Shown here one piece after another: positions 16,720-25,154 of a stretch of 64,000 bases of DNA. The position numbers and the translations under genes were made by a program. The notes beneath the pieces were generated by a model that was not told where the DNA came from, ran no database searches, and saw only the letters and a program-made list of their open reading frames with translations. The stretch spans positions 684,193-748,192 of the forward strand of contig NZ_KB905392.1 of assembly GCF_000379465.1 (NCBI RefSeq). Reading direction: 5' to 3'. Origin of the DNA: Sciscionella marina DSM 45152. Lineage in GTDB: Bacteria; Actinomycetota; Actinomycetes; Mycobacteriales; Pseudonocardiaceae. Each line of letters opens with the position of its first letter. The first letter of the stretch is position 1.

Positions 16720-17631
16720 ATGCTACTCGCGGACCGCTACGAGCTCGAGGAGCTGCCCATCGGCAAGGGCGGTATGGGCGCGGTCCATCGCGGATACGAC
16801 ACCCATCTGGCGCGCCGGGTCGCGGTGAAGTTCCTCGAGGTCCCGGGAAACAGCGATCCCGAGGTGGAGGGCCGGTTCATCCGCGAGGCACGCATCCTCG
16901 CGAAGCTGGAGCTGACCGGGGCACCGACGCTCTACGATCTCGGCACGGTGGAATCCCGGCTGTTCCAGGTGATGCAGTTCGTGGACGGGGTCACCCTCGC
17001 CGATGTGCTCGCCGAACACGGGCCACTCCCGGTGCCCTGGGCGGCGGCGATCGCGGCGCAGTCCTGCGCGGTGCTCGCCGAGGCGCACGCGCTGTCCATC
17101 TGCCACCGCGATCTGAAACCGAACAACCTGATGCTGCGCCCGGACGGCGGCGTCACCGTGCTGGATTTCGGGCTCGCCGTGCTGCGCGAGGCCGATCTCG
17201 CCCGGTTCACCCGCGCCGGACAACTGCTCGGCACCCCCGCCTATATGGCGCCGGAGCAGATCCAGAAGGGCAGCGCCGGACCGGCGAGCGATCTCTACGC
17301 GCTCGGCTGCGTGCTGCACGAAATGCTCACCGGGGTGCCGCTGTTCACCGGTCCCACGGCCTACGCCGTTTTCGAGCAGCACGTGAACGCCCGGCCGCCG
17401 GAGATCCCCGGCATTCCCGCGCGGCTGGGCGAGGTGCTGGCCCGCATGCTGGAGAAGGAGCCCGAGGACCGGCCGGCCGACGCGCTCGACTGCTATGCCG
17501 CACTGGAACCGCTGGCCCGCGAACTGCCGCCGCTGCCCGGTTTTCTCACCGTGAACGGGGAACCGGTGCCCGCCAGGATGTATGCCCGCATCGTCGGCCG
17601 GATCCCGGACCGGTTCGGTTCCGCTCGCTGA
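16720..17631 (+). CDS. Soluble Ser/Thr protein kinase (Hanks type)
   Basis: The 303-residue protein is a kinase domain with a short tail and no transmembrane segment or PASTA repeats. The glycine loop GKGGMGAV (15-22), K37 in VAVKF, catalytic HRDLKPNN (129-136), DFG (149-151) and APE (177-179) are all intact, so it should be active. A tail from about residue 265 (PLPGFLTVNGEPVPARMYAR) is distinctive. ATG 16720 is preferred over the GTG at 16714. It probably shares a transcript with the DNA methylase and is opposed by the PP2C phosphatase on the other side of the palindrome. Confidence 0.92.
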   Translation: MLLADRYELEELPIGKGGMGAVHRGYDTHLARRVAVKFLEVPGNSDPEVEGRFIREARILAKLELTGAPTLYDLGTVESRLFQVMQFVDGVTLADVLAEHGPLPVPWAAAIAAQSCAVLAEAHALSICHRDLKPNNLMLRPDGGVTVLDFGLAVLREADLARFTRAGQLLGTPAYMAPEQIQKGSAGPASDLYALGCVLHEMLTGVPLFTGPTAYAVFEQHVNARPPEIPGIPARLGEVLARMLEKEPEDRPADALDCYAALEPLARELPPLPGFLTVNGEPVPARMYARIVGRIPDRFGSAR

Positions 17632-17728
17632 CCACCCGGATCAGCCCGAGTTCACCGTCTTCGAGGTCGAGCGTGAACGTCGCATCACGGGCCTCATGGG
17701 GTCTCGGATCACATTTCCAGATATCCAT
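17546..17728 (-). CDS. Short hypothetical ORF downstream of lutC
   Basis: An ATG nine bases after the lutC stop opens a 60-codon frame. It begins MDIWKCDPRPHEARDATFTL and DLEDGELGLIRVVSERNRTG, which looks protein-like, but its last 28 codons lie antisense to the kinase 3' end. It may be a small translated gene or the remains of one. I recognise no family. Confidence 0.25.
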   Translation of the reverse strand: MDIWKCDPRPHEARDATFTLDLEDGELGLIRVVSERNRTGPGSGRRCGHTSWRAPVPRSR

Positions 17729-17736
17729 GAGCACGC

Positions 17737-18378
17737 TCACCGGTCGGTGCGCAGAACCACGACCAGGGTGCGCGGGCCGTGCACGCCCTCCACGCGTTCC
17801 AGTTCGATGTCCGAGGTCGCCGAGGGGCCGCTGATCAGCGTGATGGGGCGAGCCGGTTCGAGGCGGGCGATGGCCTCCGGAACCCCGGCGACAACGCTCG
17901 AGGCATCCACCACGCAGAGGTGCTTGTCCGGGACCAGGGTCAGCGCCCGGCGCCCCTGGTCCGGACCGGCGTCCAGGAAGATGGTCCCGGTCTCGGCGCA
18001 GCTGACCGCCGAACCGGTGACCACGGCATCGAGCGCATCCAGTGCGGCGACCGAGGTTTCCGGGCCGTCCACCCGGATCTCGGCCCCGGTCTCGGCGAGC
18101 CAGTCCCGCGGGAGCCCGGCGGGGCACCCGATCCGGCGCGCCGGGCCGAGTATCCGCGCGATGGTGGCCGCGGTGTCCGTGGCCCGGCATTCGTGCACGC
18201 TCGCCCGATAGTCCCGCAGTCGCTCGGCGAGCAGCGCGATCCGTTGCGGCGAGGGCAGTTCCGTCCCGGTGCGGTATGCACGTGGCACCGTGACCGGTGC
18301 GGGCGGCGCGATGGCGAGCGCATCCCGTATCCGGCCGAGCACGGTCGCTTTGCCGGTTGTCCCCGTCTTGCCGGTCAT
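17737..18378 (-). CDS. lutC: Lactate utilisation protein LutC
   Basis: A 213-residue LUD-domain protein of the LutC/YkgG type, third subunit of the L-lactate oxidase complex LutABC. The conserved core DALDAVVTGSAVSCAETGTI and the closing LISGPSATSDIELERVEGVH are present. ATG 18378 overlaps the lutB stop (ATGA), so it is translationally coupled. The region between this gene and the kinase holds only a short ORF. Confidence 0.9.
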   Translation of the reverse strand: MTGKTGTTGKATVLGRIRDALAIAPPAPVTVPRAYRTGTELPSPQRIALLAERLRDYRASVHECRATDTAATIARILGPARRIGCPAGLPRDWLAETGAEIRVDGPETSVAALDALDAVVTGSAVSCAETGTIFLDAGPDQGRRALTLVPDKHLCVVDASSVVAGVPEAIARLEPARPITLISGPSATSDIELERVEGVHGPRTLVVVLRTDR

Positions 18379-19862
18379 CCCAGCCCCCGTTCCGCTTCGC
18401 GGCGCAGTTCCTCGCGCGCCTGCGGGCTGGCCCACCACTGCCGGAAGGTCTGCTTCGGCGGCGCGGGCAGATCACGTGCCCCGGTCCAGCCGCGCAACGG
18501 CGGGGGCAACGCCCGGATCCACCCGTCCCGCGCGAGCAGCCTGCCGAGGCCCGCCGCCCGCTGCGCCAGTTCCCAGCGCCGCGAGTCCCCCATCGCGGCC
18601 GCCGCGGCCTTCATGATCGCCGCCTCACCACGCGGCGCGGCCTCCCGCACATGCTGGTGGCGCAGTTCCACGAGCAGCGAGGGAATATCGATCTTGACCG
18701 GGCAGGCGTCGTAGCAGGCACCGCACAGGCTCGAGGCGTACGGCAGCGAGGCGTTGGGGTCTGTTCCGGCCATTCCGGCCAGCTGCGGGGAGAGCACCGC
18801 CCCGATCGGGCCCGGATAGGTGGAACCGTAGGCGTGGCCACCGGTGCGTTCGTACACCGGGCACACGTTGAGACACGCCGAGCAGCGAATGCAGTGCAGT
18901 GCCGAGCGGCCGATCTCGTCGGCGAGGGTGGCGCTGCGCCCGTTGTCCAGCAGCACCAGGTGGAACTCCTCCGGCCCGTCGCCCGGGGTCACTCCGGTCC
19001 ACATCGAGGTGTACGGGTTCATCCGTTCCCCGGTGGAGGATCGGGGCAGCAGCTGCAGGAACACCTCGAGATCGGCGAAGCGGGGCAACAGTTTCTCGAT
19101 GCCCATCAGGGTGATCAGCTTGCGCGGCATGGTGAGGCACATCCGGCCGTTGCCCTCGGACTCCACGACGGTGAGCGTCCCGGTCTCGGCGATGCCGAAG
19201 TTCGCCCCGGAGATCGCGACCTCGGCGGCCATGAACTTCTGCCGCAGATAGCGGCGGGCGGCAGCGGCCAGATTGGCCGGATCATCGTCCAGGTCCGGGT
19301 CCACGCCCGGCATCGCGCGCAGGAACAGTTCCCGGATCTCGGCGCGGTTGCGGTGGATCGCGGGCACCAGGATGTGCGAGGGGGTGTCCCCGGCGAGTTG
19401 CACGATCAGCTCGGCGAGATCGGTCTCGAAGGCGCTGATCCCTGCCGATTCGAGGTGTTCGTTGAGCCCGATCTCCTGGGTGGCCATGGATTTCACCTTG
19501 ACCACCTCGCGCGCGCCGCCGAGCAGACCGGTGATGATCTCGTTGGCCGCGGCGGCATCCGGTGCCCAGTGTACGGTGCCGCCCCGCTCGGTGACCCGCT
19601 GTTCGAAGGTCTCCAGCAGTTCCGGCAGGTTCGCGAGCACTTGGGTCTTGATCGCCGAACCCGCGTCCCGCAGGGCTTCCCAGTCCGGGAGTTCACCGGC
19701 AGCGGCGAGCCGTTTCGCGCGGATCGTGCGGGTCGCCTTGCCGAGATTGCGGCGCAGCTGACTGTCCGCGAGCCGGTCGTGCGCCGCCTCCGGAAACGAC
19801 TGGGTGCCACGGAGGTTGCCGGTTCCGCGCGGGGGAACCTCCGGAGTGCCGAGAAAGGTCAT
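18375..19862 (-). CDS. lutB: Iron-sulfur lactate utilisation protein LutB
   Basis: A 495-residue protein with an N-terminal LUD domain (VVKVKSMATQEIGLNEHLES; SGANFGIAETGTLTVVESEG) and two ferredoxin-like clusters, CIRCSACLNVCPVY and CGACYDACPVKID. Each provides four cysteines for a [4Fe-4S] centre. LutB passes electrons from L-lactate oxidation within LutABC. The ATG at 19862 overlaps the lutA stop, and the stop overlaps the lutC start, which makes a tightly coupled lutABC operon. Confidence 0.94.
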   Translation of the reverse strand: MTFLGTPEVPPRGTGNLRGTQSFPEAAHDRLADSQLRRNLGKATRTIRAKRLAAAGELPDWEALRDAGSAIKTQVLANLPELLETFEQRVTERGGTVHWAPDAAAANEIITGLLGGAREVVKVKSMATQEIGLNEHLESAGISAFETDLAELIVQLAGDTPSHILVPAIHRNRAEIRELFLRAMPGVDPDLDDDPANLAAAARRYLRQKFMAAEVAISGANFGIAETGTLTVVESEGNGRMCLTMPRKLITLMGIEKLLPRFADLEVFLQLLPRSSTGERMNPYTSMWTGVTPGDGPEEFHLVLLDNGRSATLADEIGRSALHCIRCSACLNVCPVYERTGGHAYGSTYPGPIGAVLSPQLAGMAGTDPNASLPYASSLCGACYDACPVKIDIPSLLVELRHQHVREAAPRGEAAIMKAAAAAMGDSRRWELAQRAAGLGRLLARDGWIRALPPPLRGWTGARDLPAPPKQTFRQWWASPQAREELRREAERGLG

Positions 19863-20611
19863 CGGGTCACCTCCCGGGACTCGGTCGCCGCCAGGATCTC
19901 CGCGATGTGCACGGTGCCCACCCCGGTGCTCAGCCGGGAGAGCCCGCCGCCGATGTGCATCAGGCAGGAGGAATCGCCCGCCGCGCAGAATTCGGCGCGG
20001 GTGTCCAGCACATGGCGCATCTTGTCGGCCAGCATCGCGGTCGAGGTCTCCGCGTTCTTCACCGCGAAGGTCCCGCCGAACCCGCAGCAGGACTCCGCCT
20101 CGGGCAGTTCCACGAGCTCGATCTCGCGCACGTTTCGCAGTAGCCGCAAGGGTTTCTCGCCGACCCGGAGCATGCGCAACGAATGACAGGTCGGATGGTA
20201 GGTCACCCGGTGCGGGAAGTACGCGCCGACATCGCTGACCCCGAGTACATCCACCAGGAACTCGCACAGCTCGTAGGTCTTGGCCGCGGTCGCGTGCACG
20301 CGCTCCCAGGTCGCGGTGTCGCAGTAGCGCCGCGCCACGATCTCGTGCTGGTGGCGCACCGAACCGACGCAGGAACCCGAGGGTACGACCACGGCCTCGA
20401 TCGAGGGATCGGCGAAATCCTCGACGAATCGTTCCACGAGCCCGCGCGCCTCGCGTTGGTAGCCGGTGTTGACGTGCATCTGCCCGCAGCAGGTCTGCGT
20501 CGTGGGGAAGACGATCTCGTGGCCGAGGCGGGCGAGCACCTTCGCAGTCGCCGCGACCGCTCCCGGGAACATCGTGTCGCCGAGGCAGGTCGCGAACAGT
20601 GCTACGCGCAT
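19859..20611 (-). CDS. lutA: LutA, (Fe-S)-binding CCG-domain protein
   Basis: A 250-residue protein with two cysteine-rich CCG domains: TTQTCCGQMHVNTGY near residue 45 and ESCCGFGGTFAVKN near 180. They bind an iron-sulfur or heterodisulfide-reductase-type cofactor. It is the first gene of lutABC. ATG 20611 (MRVALFATCLGD) is chosen because relatives begin at this strand. It is divergent from the pseudouridine synthase with only 26 bp between them, so the lut promoter must overlap that short gap or the neighbouring gene. Confidence 0.92.
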   Translation of the reverse strand: MRVALFATCLGDTMFPGAVAATAKVLARLGHEIVFPTTQTCCGQMHVNTGYQREARGLVERFVEDFADPSIEAVVVPSGSCVGSVRHQHEIVARRYCDTATWERVHATAAKTYELCEFLVDVLGVSDVGAYFPHRVTYHPTCHSLRMLRVGEKPLRLLRNVREIELVELPEAESCCGFGGTFAVKNAETSTAMLADKMRHVLDTRAEFCAAGDSSCLMHIGGGLSRLSTGVGTVHIAEILAATESREVTR

Positions 20612-20637
20612 GGCGGCAAGGTTATGCTGCACGGGTT

Positions 20638-21582
20638 ATGCGCCGCAAACTCCGATCGCCGCTCGCTCAGCGCGCCGGGCTCGACCCGGTGCGCATCCAG
20701 CTGCCCGATGGACACTGGAGCACCATCCGCGAGCACCTGCACGAGCGGCTGCCCAGGGTCAGCGGCGCCCGTATCGACGAGAAGCTGCGCGCGGGCGAGT
20801 TCGTCGGCCTCGACGGACCGATCGGCGAGGACACCCCGTACACCCCTGGCCTGCACCTGTGGTTTCACCGCGATCTGCCCGAGGAACCGCACGTGCCCTT
20901 CGACATTCCGGTGGTGTACCGGGACGAGCGCATTCTCGTGGTGCACAAACCGCATTTCCTCGCCACCATTCCGCGCGGGAAACACGTGCGCCAGACCGCG
21001 CTCGTGCGGCTGCGCGAGAAGCACGGCCTTCCCGAACTGAGCCCGGCGCACCGGCTGGACCGGGCCACCGCGGGGCTGGTGCTGTTCGTCATCGAGCGCG
21101 CGCACCGCGGGGCTTATCAGACCCTGTTCCGCGACCGTAAGGTGCGCAAGGTCTACGAGGCGATCGCCCCGGCCGATCCCGCCCTCGCCGCGGCGCGCAC
21201 GGTGCGCAGCCGCATCGTCAAGGAGCGTGGCACCATCGCCGCGTTCACCGAGGACGGCCCGCCGAACAGCGAATCGCGGATCGAACTGGTCGAATCGCGC
21301 GACGGATTGGGGCGGTACCGGCTGGAGCCCGCCACCGGCCGCACCCACCAGCTGCGGCTGCACATGCACGAACTCGGGGTGCCCATCCTCGGTGATCCGT
21401 TCTACCCGGAGTTGACCGAGAAACCCCTCGAGGACTTCAGCAAGCCGCTGCAACTGCTCGCGAAGACCCTGCGGTTCACCGATCCGATCACCGGTGCCGA
21501 GCACGCCTTCACCGCCCCGTGCGGGCTGCTGGCCTGGGAATCCTTCGCCGAATGGGAGTTGACCGGTTCGCCCGGTTCGTGA
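20638..21582 (+). CDS. RluA-family pseudouridine synthase
   Basis: A 314-residue enzyme isomerising uridine to pseudouridine in rRNA or tRNA. It has the catalytic motif HRLDRATAG (Asp nucleophile) near residue 141, the preceding ILVVHKPHFLATIPRG, and the late substrate loop GRTHQLRLHMHELGVPILGD. No clear S4 domain is visible at the N-terminus. Target position is not predictable. It stands alone between lutA and the LigD-like gene, 12 bp from the latter. Confidence 0.92.
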   Translation: MRRKLRSPLAQRAGLDPVRIQLPDGHWSTIREHLHERLPRVSGARIDEKLRAGEFVGLDGPIGEDTPYTPGLHLWFHRDLPEEPHVPFDIPVVYRDERILVVHKPHFLATIPRGKHVRQTALVRLREKHGLPELSPAHRLDRATAGLVLFVIERAHRGAYQTLFRDRKVRKVYEAIAPADPALAAARTVRSRIVKERGTIAAFTEDGPPNSESRIELVESRDGLGRYRLEPATGRTHQLRLHMHELGVPILGDPFYPELTEKPLEDFSKPLQLLAKTLRFTDPITGAEHAFTAPCGLLAWESFAEWELTGSPGS

Positions 21583-21594
21583 ACGCTGAACACC

Positions 21595-22548
21595 ATGACC
21601 GGCGAGCAGCGTGAGGGTGTGCGGCTGACCAATCTGGACGAGCCGCTCTTCGCCGAGGCGAACGCCACCAAACGCGACCTCCTCGACTATCTCGACGCGA
21701 TGTCCGGGCTGTTCGTCCCCGAACTCGCCGGGCGCCCGCTCTCGGTCATCCGGGTACTGCGCGGACAAGCCGCATTCATGCAGAAGAACCTGCCCAAATA
21801 CGTCCCCTCCTGGGTGCGCTCGGTCGGGATGTGGGCCCAGACCTCGCATCGCCAGGTGCGCTACGCGCTGTGCGAGGACCGCCCGACGCTGCTGTGGTTC
21901 GCGAACCAGCGCGCCGTCGAGTACCACCCCACCCTGGTGCGGCACGACGCGTGGGAGCGGCCGACCCACCTGGTGCTGGACATCGACCCGCCGGAGGTGA
22001 CGGAGTTCCGCCTCGCGGTGGCCGCCGCCTTCCTCGTCCGGGATGCGCTCGCCGATGCCGGGCTCACCGGTTCGGTGAAGACGAGCGGGGCGAAGGGCGT
22101 GCACGTGTTCGCGCCCATCCGGGACGCCGATCACGAACAGGCCGCCGCGGCCACCCGTGCACTCGCCGCCCGCGCCGAACGGCTCGATCCCGCACTCGTC
22201 ACGACCGCGTTCATCCGGGAGGACCGGGGCAACAAGGTCTTCCTCGACTCGACCCGGTCCGGCTCCGCGACCGTGGCCGCCGCGTACAGCCCGCGCGCCC
22301 GGCCCGGTGTCCCGGTGTCCTTCCCGCTCGACTGGGCCGAGCTGGACCGGATCATCCCCGGCGAGTTCACCGTGCACACCGCCGTATCCGCAACCGCGGG
22401 GCGGGCGCCGTGGCGGGACGGTTTCGCCGAACCGGCCCCACTTCAGGCCGCGCTCATCGAGGAAGGCCGCGCCATCCCCGTTGCCCGGGTACAGGCCATG
22501 CACGAAGGCAAACGCCGTGCCCGGGAACGCAGGCGCGCCGGTGACTGA
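21595..22548 (+). CDS. LigD-type polymerase/primase domain protein
   Basis: The 317-residue stand-alone PolDom of bacterial non-homologous end joining. Metal-binding DxD is in HLVLDIDPP, the nucleotide-handling segment is VKTSGAKGVHVFAP, and the late FPLDWAELD is typical. The ligase and nuclease domains of full LigD are missing, and no ku gene is in the window. Such single-domain proteins fill gaps and add ribonucleotides in actinobacteria. The stop overlaps the GTG of the methyltransferase gene by eight bases. Confidence 0.92.
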   Translation: MTGEQREGVRLTNLDEPLFAEANATKRDLLDYLDAMSGLFVPELAGRPLSVIRVLRGQAAFMQKNLPKYVPSWVRSVGMWAQTSHRQVRYALCEDRPTLLWFANQRAVEYHPTLVRHDAWERPTHLVLDIDPPEVTEFRLAVAAAFLVRDALADAGLTGSVKTSGAKGVHVFAPIRDADHEQAAAATRALAARAERLDPALVTTAFIREDRGNKVFLDSTRSGSATVAAAYSPRARPGVPVSFPLDWAELDRIIPGEFTVHTAVSATAGRAPWRDGFAEPAPLQAALIEEGRAIPVARVQAMHEGKRRARERRRAGD

Positions 22549-23188
22549 GTTCCTGACGCATACCCGCGACTCCTACGACCGCGGCGCCGAGGACTTCGCC
22601 GAGTGGATCGCCGCCGAGCTCGCGGCCAAACCACTCGACCGCGCACTGCTCACCGCGTTCGCCGAACTCGTGCGCGAACGCGGCCCGGTCGCCGATATCG
22701 GTTGCGGAACCGGCCGGATCACCGCGTTCCTGCGCGATCTGGGACTGTCCGTGTCCGGGATCGACCTCTCCCCCGGAATGCTCAACCTCGCCCGCCGGTC
22801 CTATCCGGGGCTCAGCTTCACCGAAGGCTCCATGCACACGCTCACCCTGCCCGATTCCGCGTTGGGCGGGATCCTCGCCTGGTACTCGATCATCCACATC
22901 CCCGACGAGCTGCTCGGCACCGTGTTCACCGAATTCTACCGGGTGCTCACCCCGGACGGACTGCTGCAGCTCGCCTTCCAGGAGGGAACCGGCGCGGTAC
23001 ACCTCGAAACGGCCGGAAGACACCGGGTGCGCCTGGATTTCCACCGCCGCACGGCTCGGGATGTGGCCGAGTCGTTGCGGGGGTGCGGGTTTCGGATGCT
23101 GGCGGAAACGGTGCGTGAGCCCGACCGGGAGGGCGCGTTCGCCGAACAGAGCCGACAGGTTTATCTCCTGGCCGGTAAGGAGATTTAG
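22541..23188 (+). CDS. Class I SAM-dependent methyltransferase
   Basis: A 215-residue methyltransferase. Motif I is VADIGCGTGRI near residue 54, followed by GIDLSPGMLNLARRSYPG (motif II region) and GGILAWYSIIHIPD. It belongs to the broad Methyltransf_25/11 group acting on small molecules, and the substrate cannot be inferred. The GTG start at 22541 is inside the end of the LigD-like gene, so the pair is translationally coupled. Confidence 0.88.
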   Translation: MTEFLTHTRDSYDRGAEDFAEWIAAELAAKPLDRALLTAFAELVRERGPVADIGCGTGRITAFLRDLGLSVSGIDLSPGMLNLARRSYPGLSFTEGSMHTLTLPDSALGGILAWYSIIHIPDELLGTVFTEFYRVLTPDGLLQLAFQEGTGAVHLETAGRHRVRLDFHRRTARDVAESLRGCGFRMLAETVREPDREGAFAEQSRQVYLLAGKEI

Positions 23189-23685
23189 GGAATTTTTCGG
23201 TCGGCAGCGGCAGTGCAGAGTTCATCGAGCCGGGCAAGTGTGCGCTCCATGCTCCCCACCCACAGGCTGCCATCGCCGATCTGTTCGCGTAGTTCTCCGC
23301 TGACACCACGACAGTCGTAGATCTCGGTCACCATTGTCGTTTTCGCGCCCGTGGCGGTCAGTTCGAAGCTCCACCGCTGGCCCGGACGCGCACCACCCGA
23401 GCCTGGGTGACCATTCCCCGGTTCGGGTTCCCAACCGATACGACGATCGGGTTCGTACTCGACGACGTGATTGATCATTTCGTAGTGGCCCAGTGGATCG
23501 AAGTACATGCGCATCACGAAGACATCTCCGACACCGGTGACCGGTTCCGTCGAGCTCGTACCGCGGACCATGCCTGATCCGTCGAGTTCGACATGCCGCG
23601 CAGGGGCAGTGAGCAACCGGAAGATATCGGCGGCCGCCACCTTGATCTCCCGGGACACCCTGATCGGTTCGCTTTGACCGGCCAT
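23185..23685 (-). CDS. SRPBCC-family protein
   Basis: A 166-residue START/SRPBCC-like protein. It opens IRVSREIKVAAADIFRLLTA and continues with the conserved GMVRGTSSTEPVTGVGDVFV and RIGWEPEPGN, then a long C-terminal helix SMERTLARLDEL. These proteins bind hydrophobic ligands; no catalytic residue is evident. ATG 23685 is chosen because GGAGG precedes it at seven bases. It is convergent with the methyltransferase (4-bp overlap). Confidence 0.85.
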   Translation of the reverse strand: MAGQSEPIRVSREIKVAAADIFRLLTAPARHVELDGSGMVRGTSSTEPVTGVGDVFVMRMYFDPLGHYEMINHVVEYEPDRRIGWEPEPGNGHPGSGGARPGQRWSFELTATGAKTTMVTEIYDCRGVSGELREQIGDGSLWVGSMERTLARLDELCTAAADRKIP

Positions 23686-24015
23686 TGCTACCTCCCGGAT
23701 GCCGAATCCACGAATGCCGAGCATACTCCGTTCAGACGATTCTCGATTAATTCCCGGAGATCACATCAAACTCTTATAGTATAGATGTATGAACACTGGG
23801 GAAATTGGAACAACGCTGCGCAGCCATGCTGGCGGACGATCACCTGCGTTCAATGCCGGTGCCCCACAAGAGCCGCAACCTTGTCGAGTGATCTTGCAAC
23901 AGACCATACCGTGGCGCCGACTGGCCACTCACTACGACAAGCTCGCCATCACCTACCGGGCCGCAGCCACGATCCTTGCGGTCATCACCTGGTTACGCAC
24001 ATAAGAAGCGATGCG
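23686..24015. mobile_element. IS-transposase C-terminal remnant in a decayed, lower-GC stretch
   Basis: In the plus frame ending at 24004 the residues HYDKLAITYRAAATILAVIT and WLRT match the closing helix of IS5-like DDE transposases, which typically read RYDKLAxxYxAxxxLAxxxxWL. Only about 25 codons (23925-24004) are recognisable. Upstream lies an AT-rich box TATAGTATAG (23775-23784) just before an ATG at 23789 whose frame (MNTGEIGTTLRSHAGG) leads into the fragment. No inverted repeats or catalytic residues remain. Confidence 0.5.
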
Positions 24016-24318
24016 CTAGTCACGTAATGGTGAGCCCACCACGTCGAACCGAAACCCCCCGAATTCGCCGTCGAGTAGAGACTTGGCCGAAGCGATGGTT
24101 GCCAGCACGTCCGGGTGCTTCAACGATGCCTGGTGCGCGGCGGCGTCTGTCCACATCTCTACAACGAAGACCGTGTTGGGCTGCTCCTCATTGACGCCGA
24201 CCTCGTAAACGAGGCAACCGAGATCACGAAGCAGGTCGCTGCGCGCAGTGAGGATTGATACGAGCTGGTCCCGTCCACCGGCGACGACACCCAGCGTTCC
24301 CGCGTTGATGTAGGTCAT
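24016..24318 (-). CDS. Antibiotic biosynthesis monooxygenase (ABM)-domain protein
   Basis: A 100-residue dimeric alpha/beta-barrel protein of the quinol-monooxygenase type. The ABM pattern is visible in RDQLVSILTARSDLLRDLGC, VYEVGVNEEQPNTVFVVEMW and the helix AAAHQASLKHPDV. ATG 24318 overlaps the stop of the degenerate upstream frame (ATGA). It appears intact although both sides are decayed sequence. Substrate is unknown. Confidence 0.75.
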   Translation of the reverse strand: MTYINAGTLGVVAGGRDQLVSILTARSDLLRDLGCLVYEVGVNEEQPNTVFVVEMWTDAAAHQASLKHPDVLATIASAKSLLDGEFGGFRFDVVGSPLRD

Positions 24319-24551
24319 GGCCACGATGATAAGGCCGCGCCGGATCCGGGATACTCGGCCACTTCATCGATCCGGGTGAAGGCGTCCGACACTACCGAGA
24401 TGTAGAGGTCAAGTGGTCCATCGGAATCGCTTGGGTCCTGGGCCTCGTAGATGTCGGCTGGTTCGGCTTGCGTGCCGTTCGGATGGGGTGACCTCTGCCC
24501 ACCGAGCCCTGATCTGTGGGTCTCAGGAACCGAGTACCTGAAACCCCGCAA
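24315..24551 (-). pseudogene. Protein-like ORF tail coupled to the ABM gene
   Basis: The frame ending at 24315 has a protein-like last 45 codons (DPSDSDGPLDLYISVVSDAF, TRIDEVAEYPGSG) and overlaps the ABM ATG by four bases, as real operon genes do. Its upstream part degenerates into Arg/Pro/Ser-rich residues with no clear start. I read it as the 3' end of a truncated gene of unknown family. Confidence 0.3.
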
Positions 24552-24778
24552 CCACTCAGGTCGAAGCCAACTGCGTGCGCTGCGGGCATCGTGGACGACA
24601 ACTAGGAACCCGGCTCCACGACATCTTGATGGGGCAGGAACGTCGACAACCGGCCCTCGTCACGGATCTCATAGACGCCCGCCGCGGTTTCCTGATCGCG
24701 GCGCCAAGGTAACAGGGGATGGACAGCAGCGGCGGGTCGGACATGAGTCCGAGCGGACCGAATCGACCTTCCATGCCT

Positions 24779-25115
24779 TCATAGCAGCCCTGCCGGAATC
24801 AACAAACGCGGCCTCGTACGGGCCCAGAATTGCGGATCGTCACCTACGGCGAAGGTGGCGAACTCGTGGTTCCGCTGACGAAGTCGGTCCCGAAGCCAGT
24901 AGCTTTCATGCGCAGGGCGCCGTGCTCGGTCGGACACCGCATCGGCGCGGACAGCCAGCTCGGGTACATGGGTCGGCCGCACGTGTCTCGCCGAGCGTGT
25001 CGTCCACGTCGGTGCGCGCGAACAGTTCTTCCTCGAGCTCCCGGCGCACGGTCTCCTCGATTGCTGCATCGGCGCGCGGATCGGTGAGCGATCGGTGGAG
25101 ATCTTTCGGGACCAC
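24779..25115 (-). pseudogene. Multiply frameshifted gene remnant
   Basis: Three successive minus-strand frames hold parts of one protein. ATG 25115 gives DPRADAAIEETVRRELEEEL followed by FARTDVDDTLG. A second frame from 24909 gives MKATGFGTDFVSG. A third gives HEFATFAVGDDPQFWA, ending at 24779. The last two join as xxTGFGxxxVSGNxEFAxxxVxxDxxFW, a pattern I have seen in actinobacterial proteins of unknown role. The first part resembles the helix of a NUDIX-like box (REx3EE). At least two frameshifts make it non-functional. Confidence 0.5.
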
Positions 25116-25154
25116 GGACGCCCCGAATTCACGCCACCCGATACCGGCCTTCGG

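Noticed and set aside
12824-17631. BREX/Pgl or Dnd/Ssp phage-defence island
   Set aside because: There is no PglZ, PglY, DndB-E or SspB-E gene. The cysteine desulfurase-like protein is of another subgroup and the methylase is not PglX-like in length. Reported only as a possible new module.
21595-22548. Complete LigD/Ku repair system
   Set aside because: Only the polymerase domain is present; no ligase, nuclease or ku gene lies nearby.
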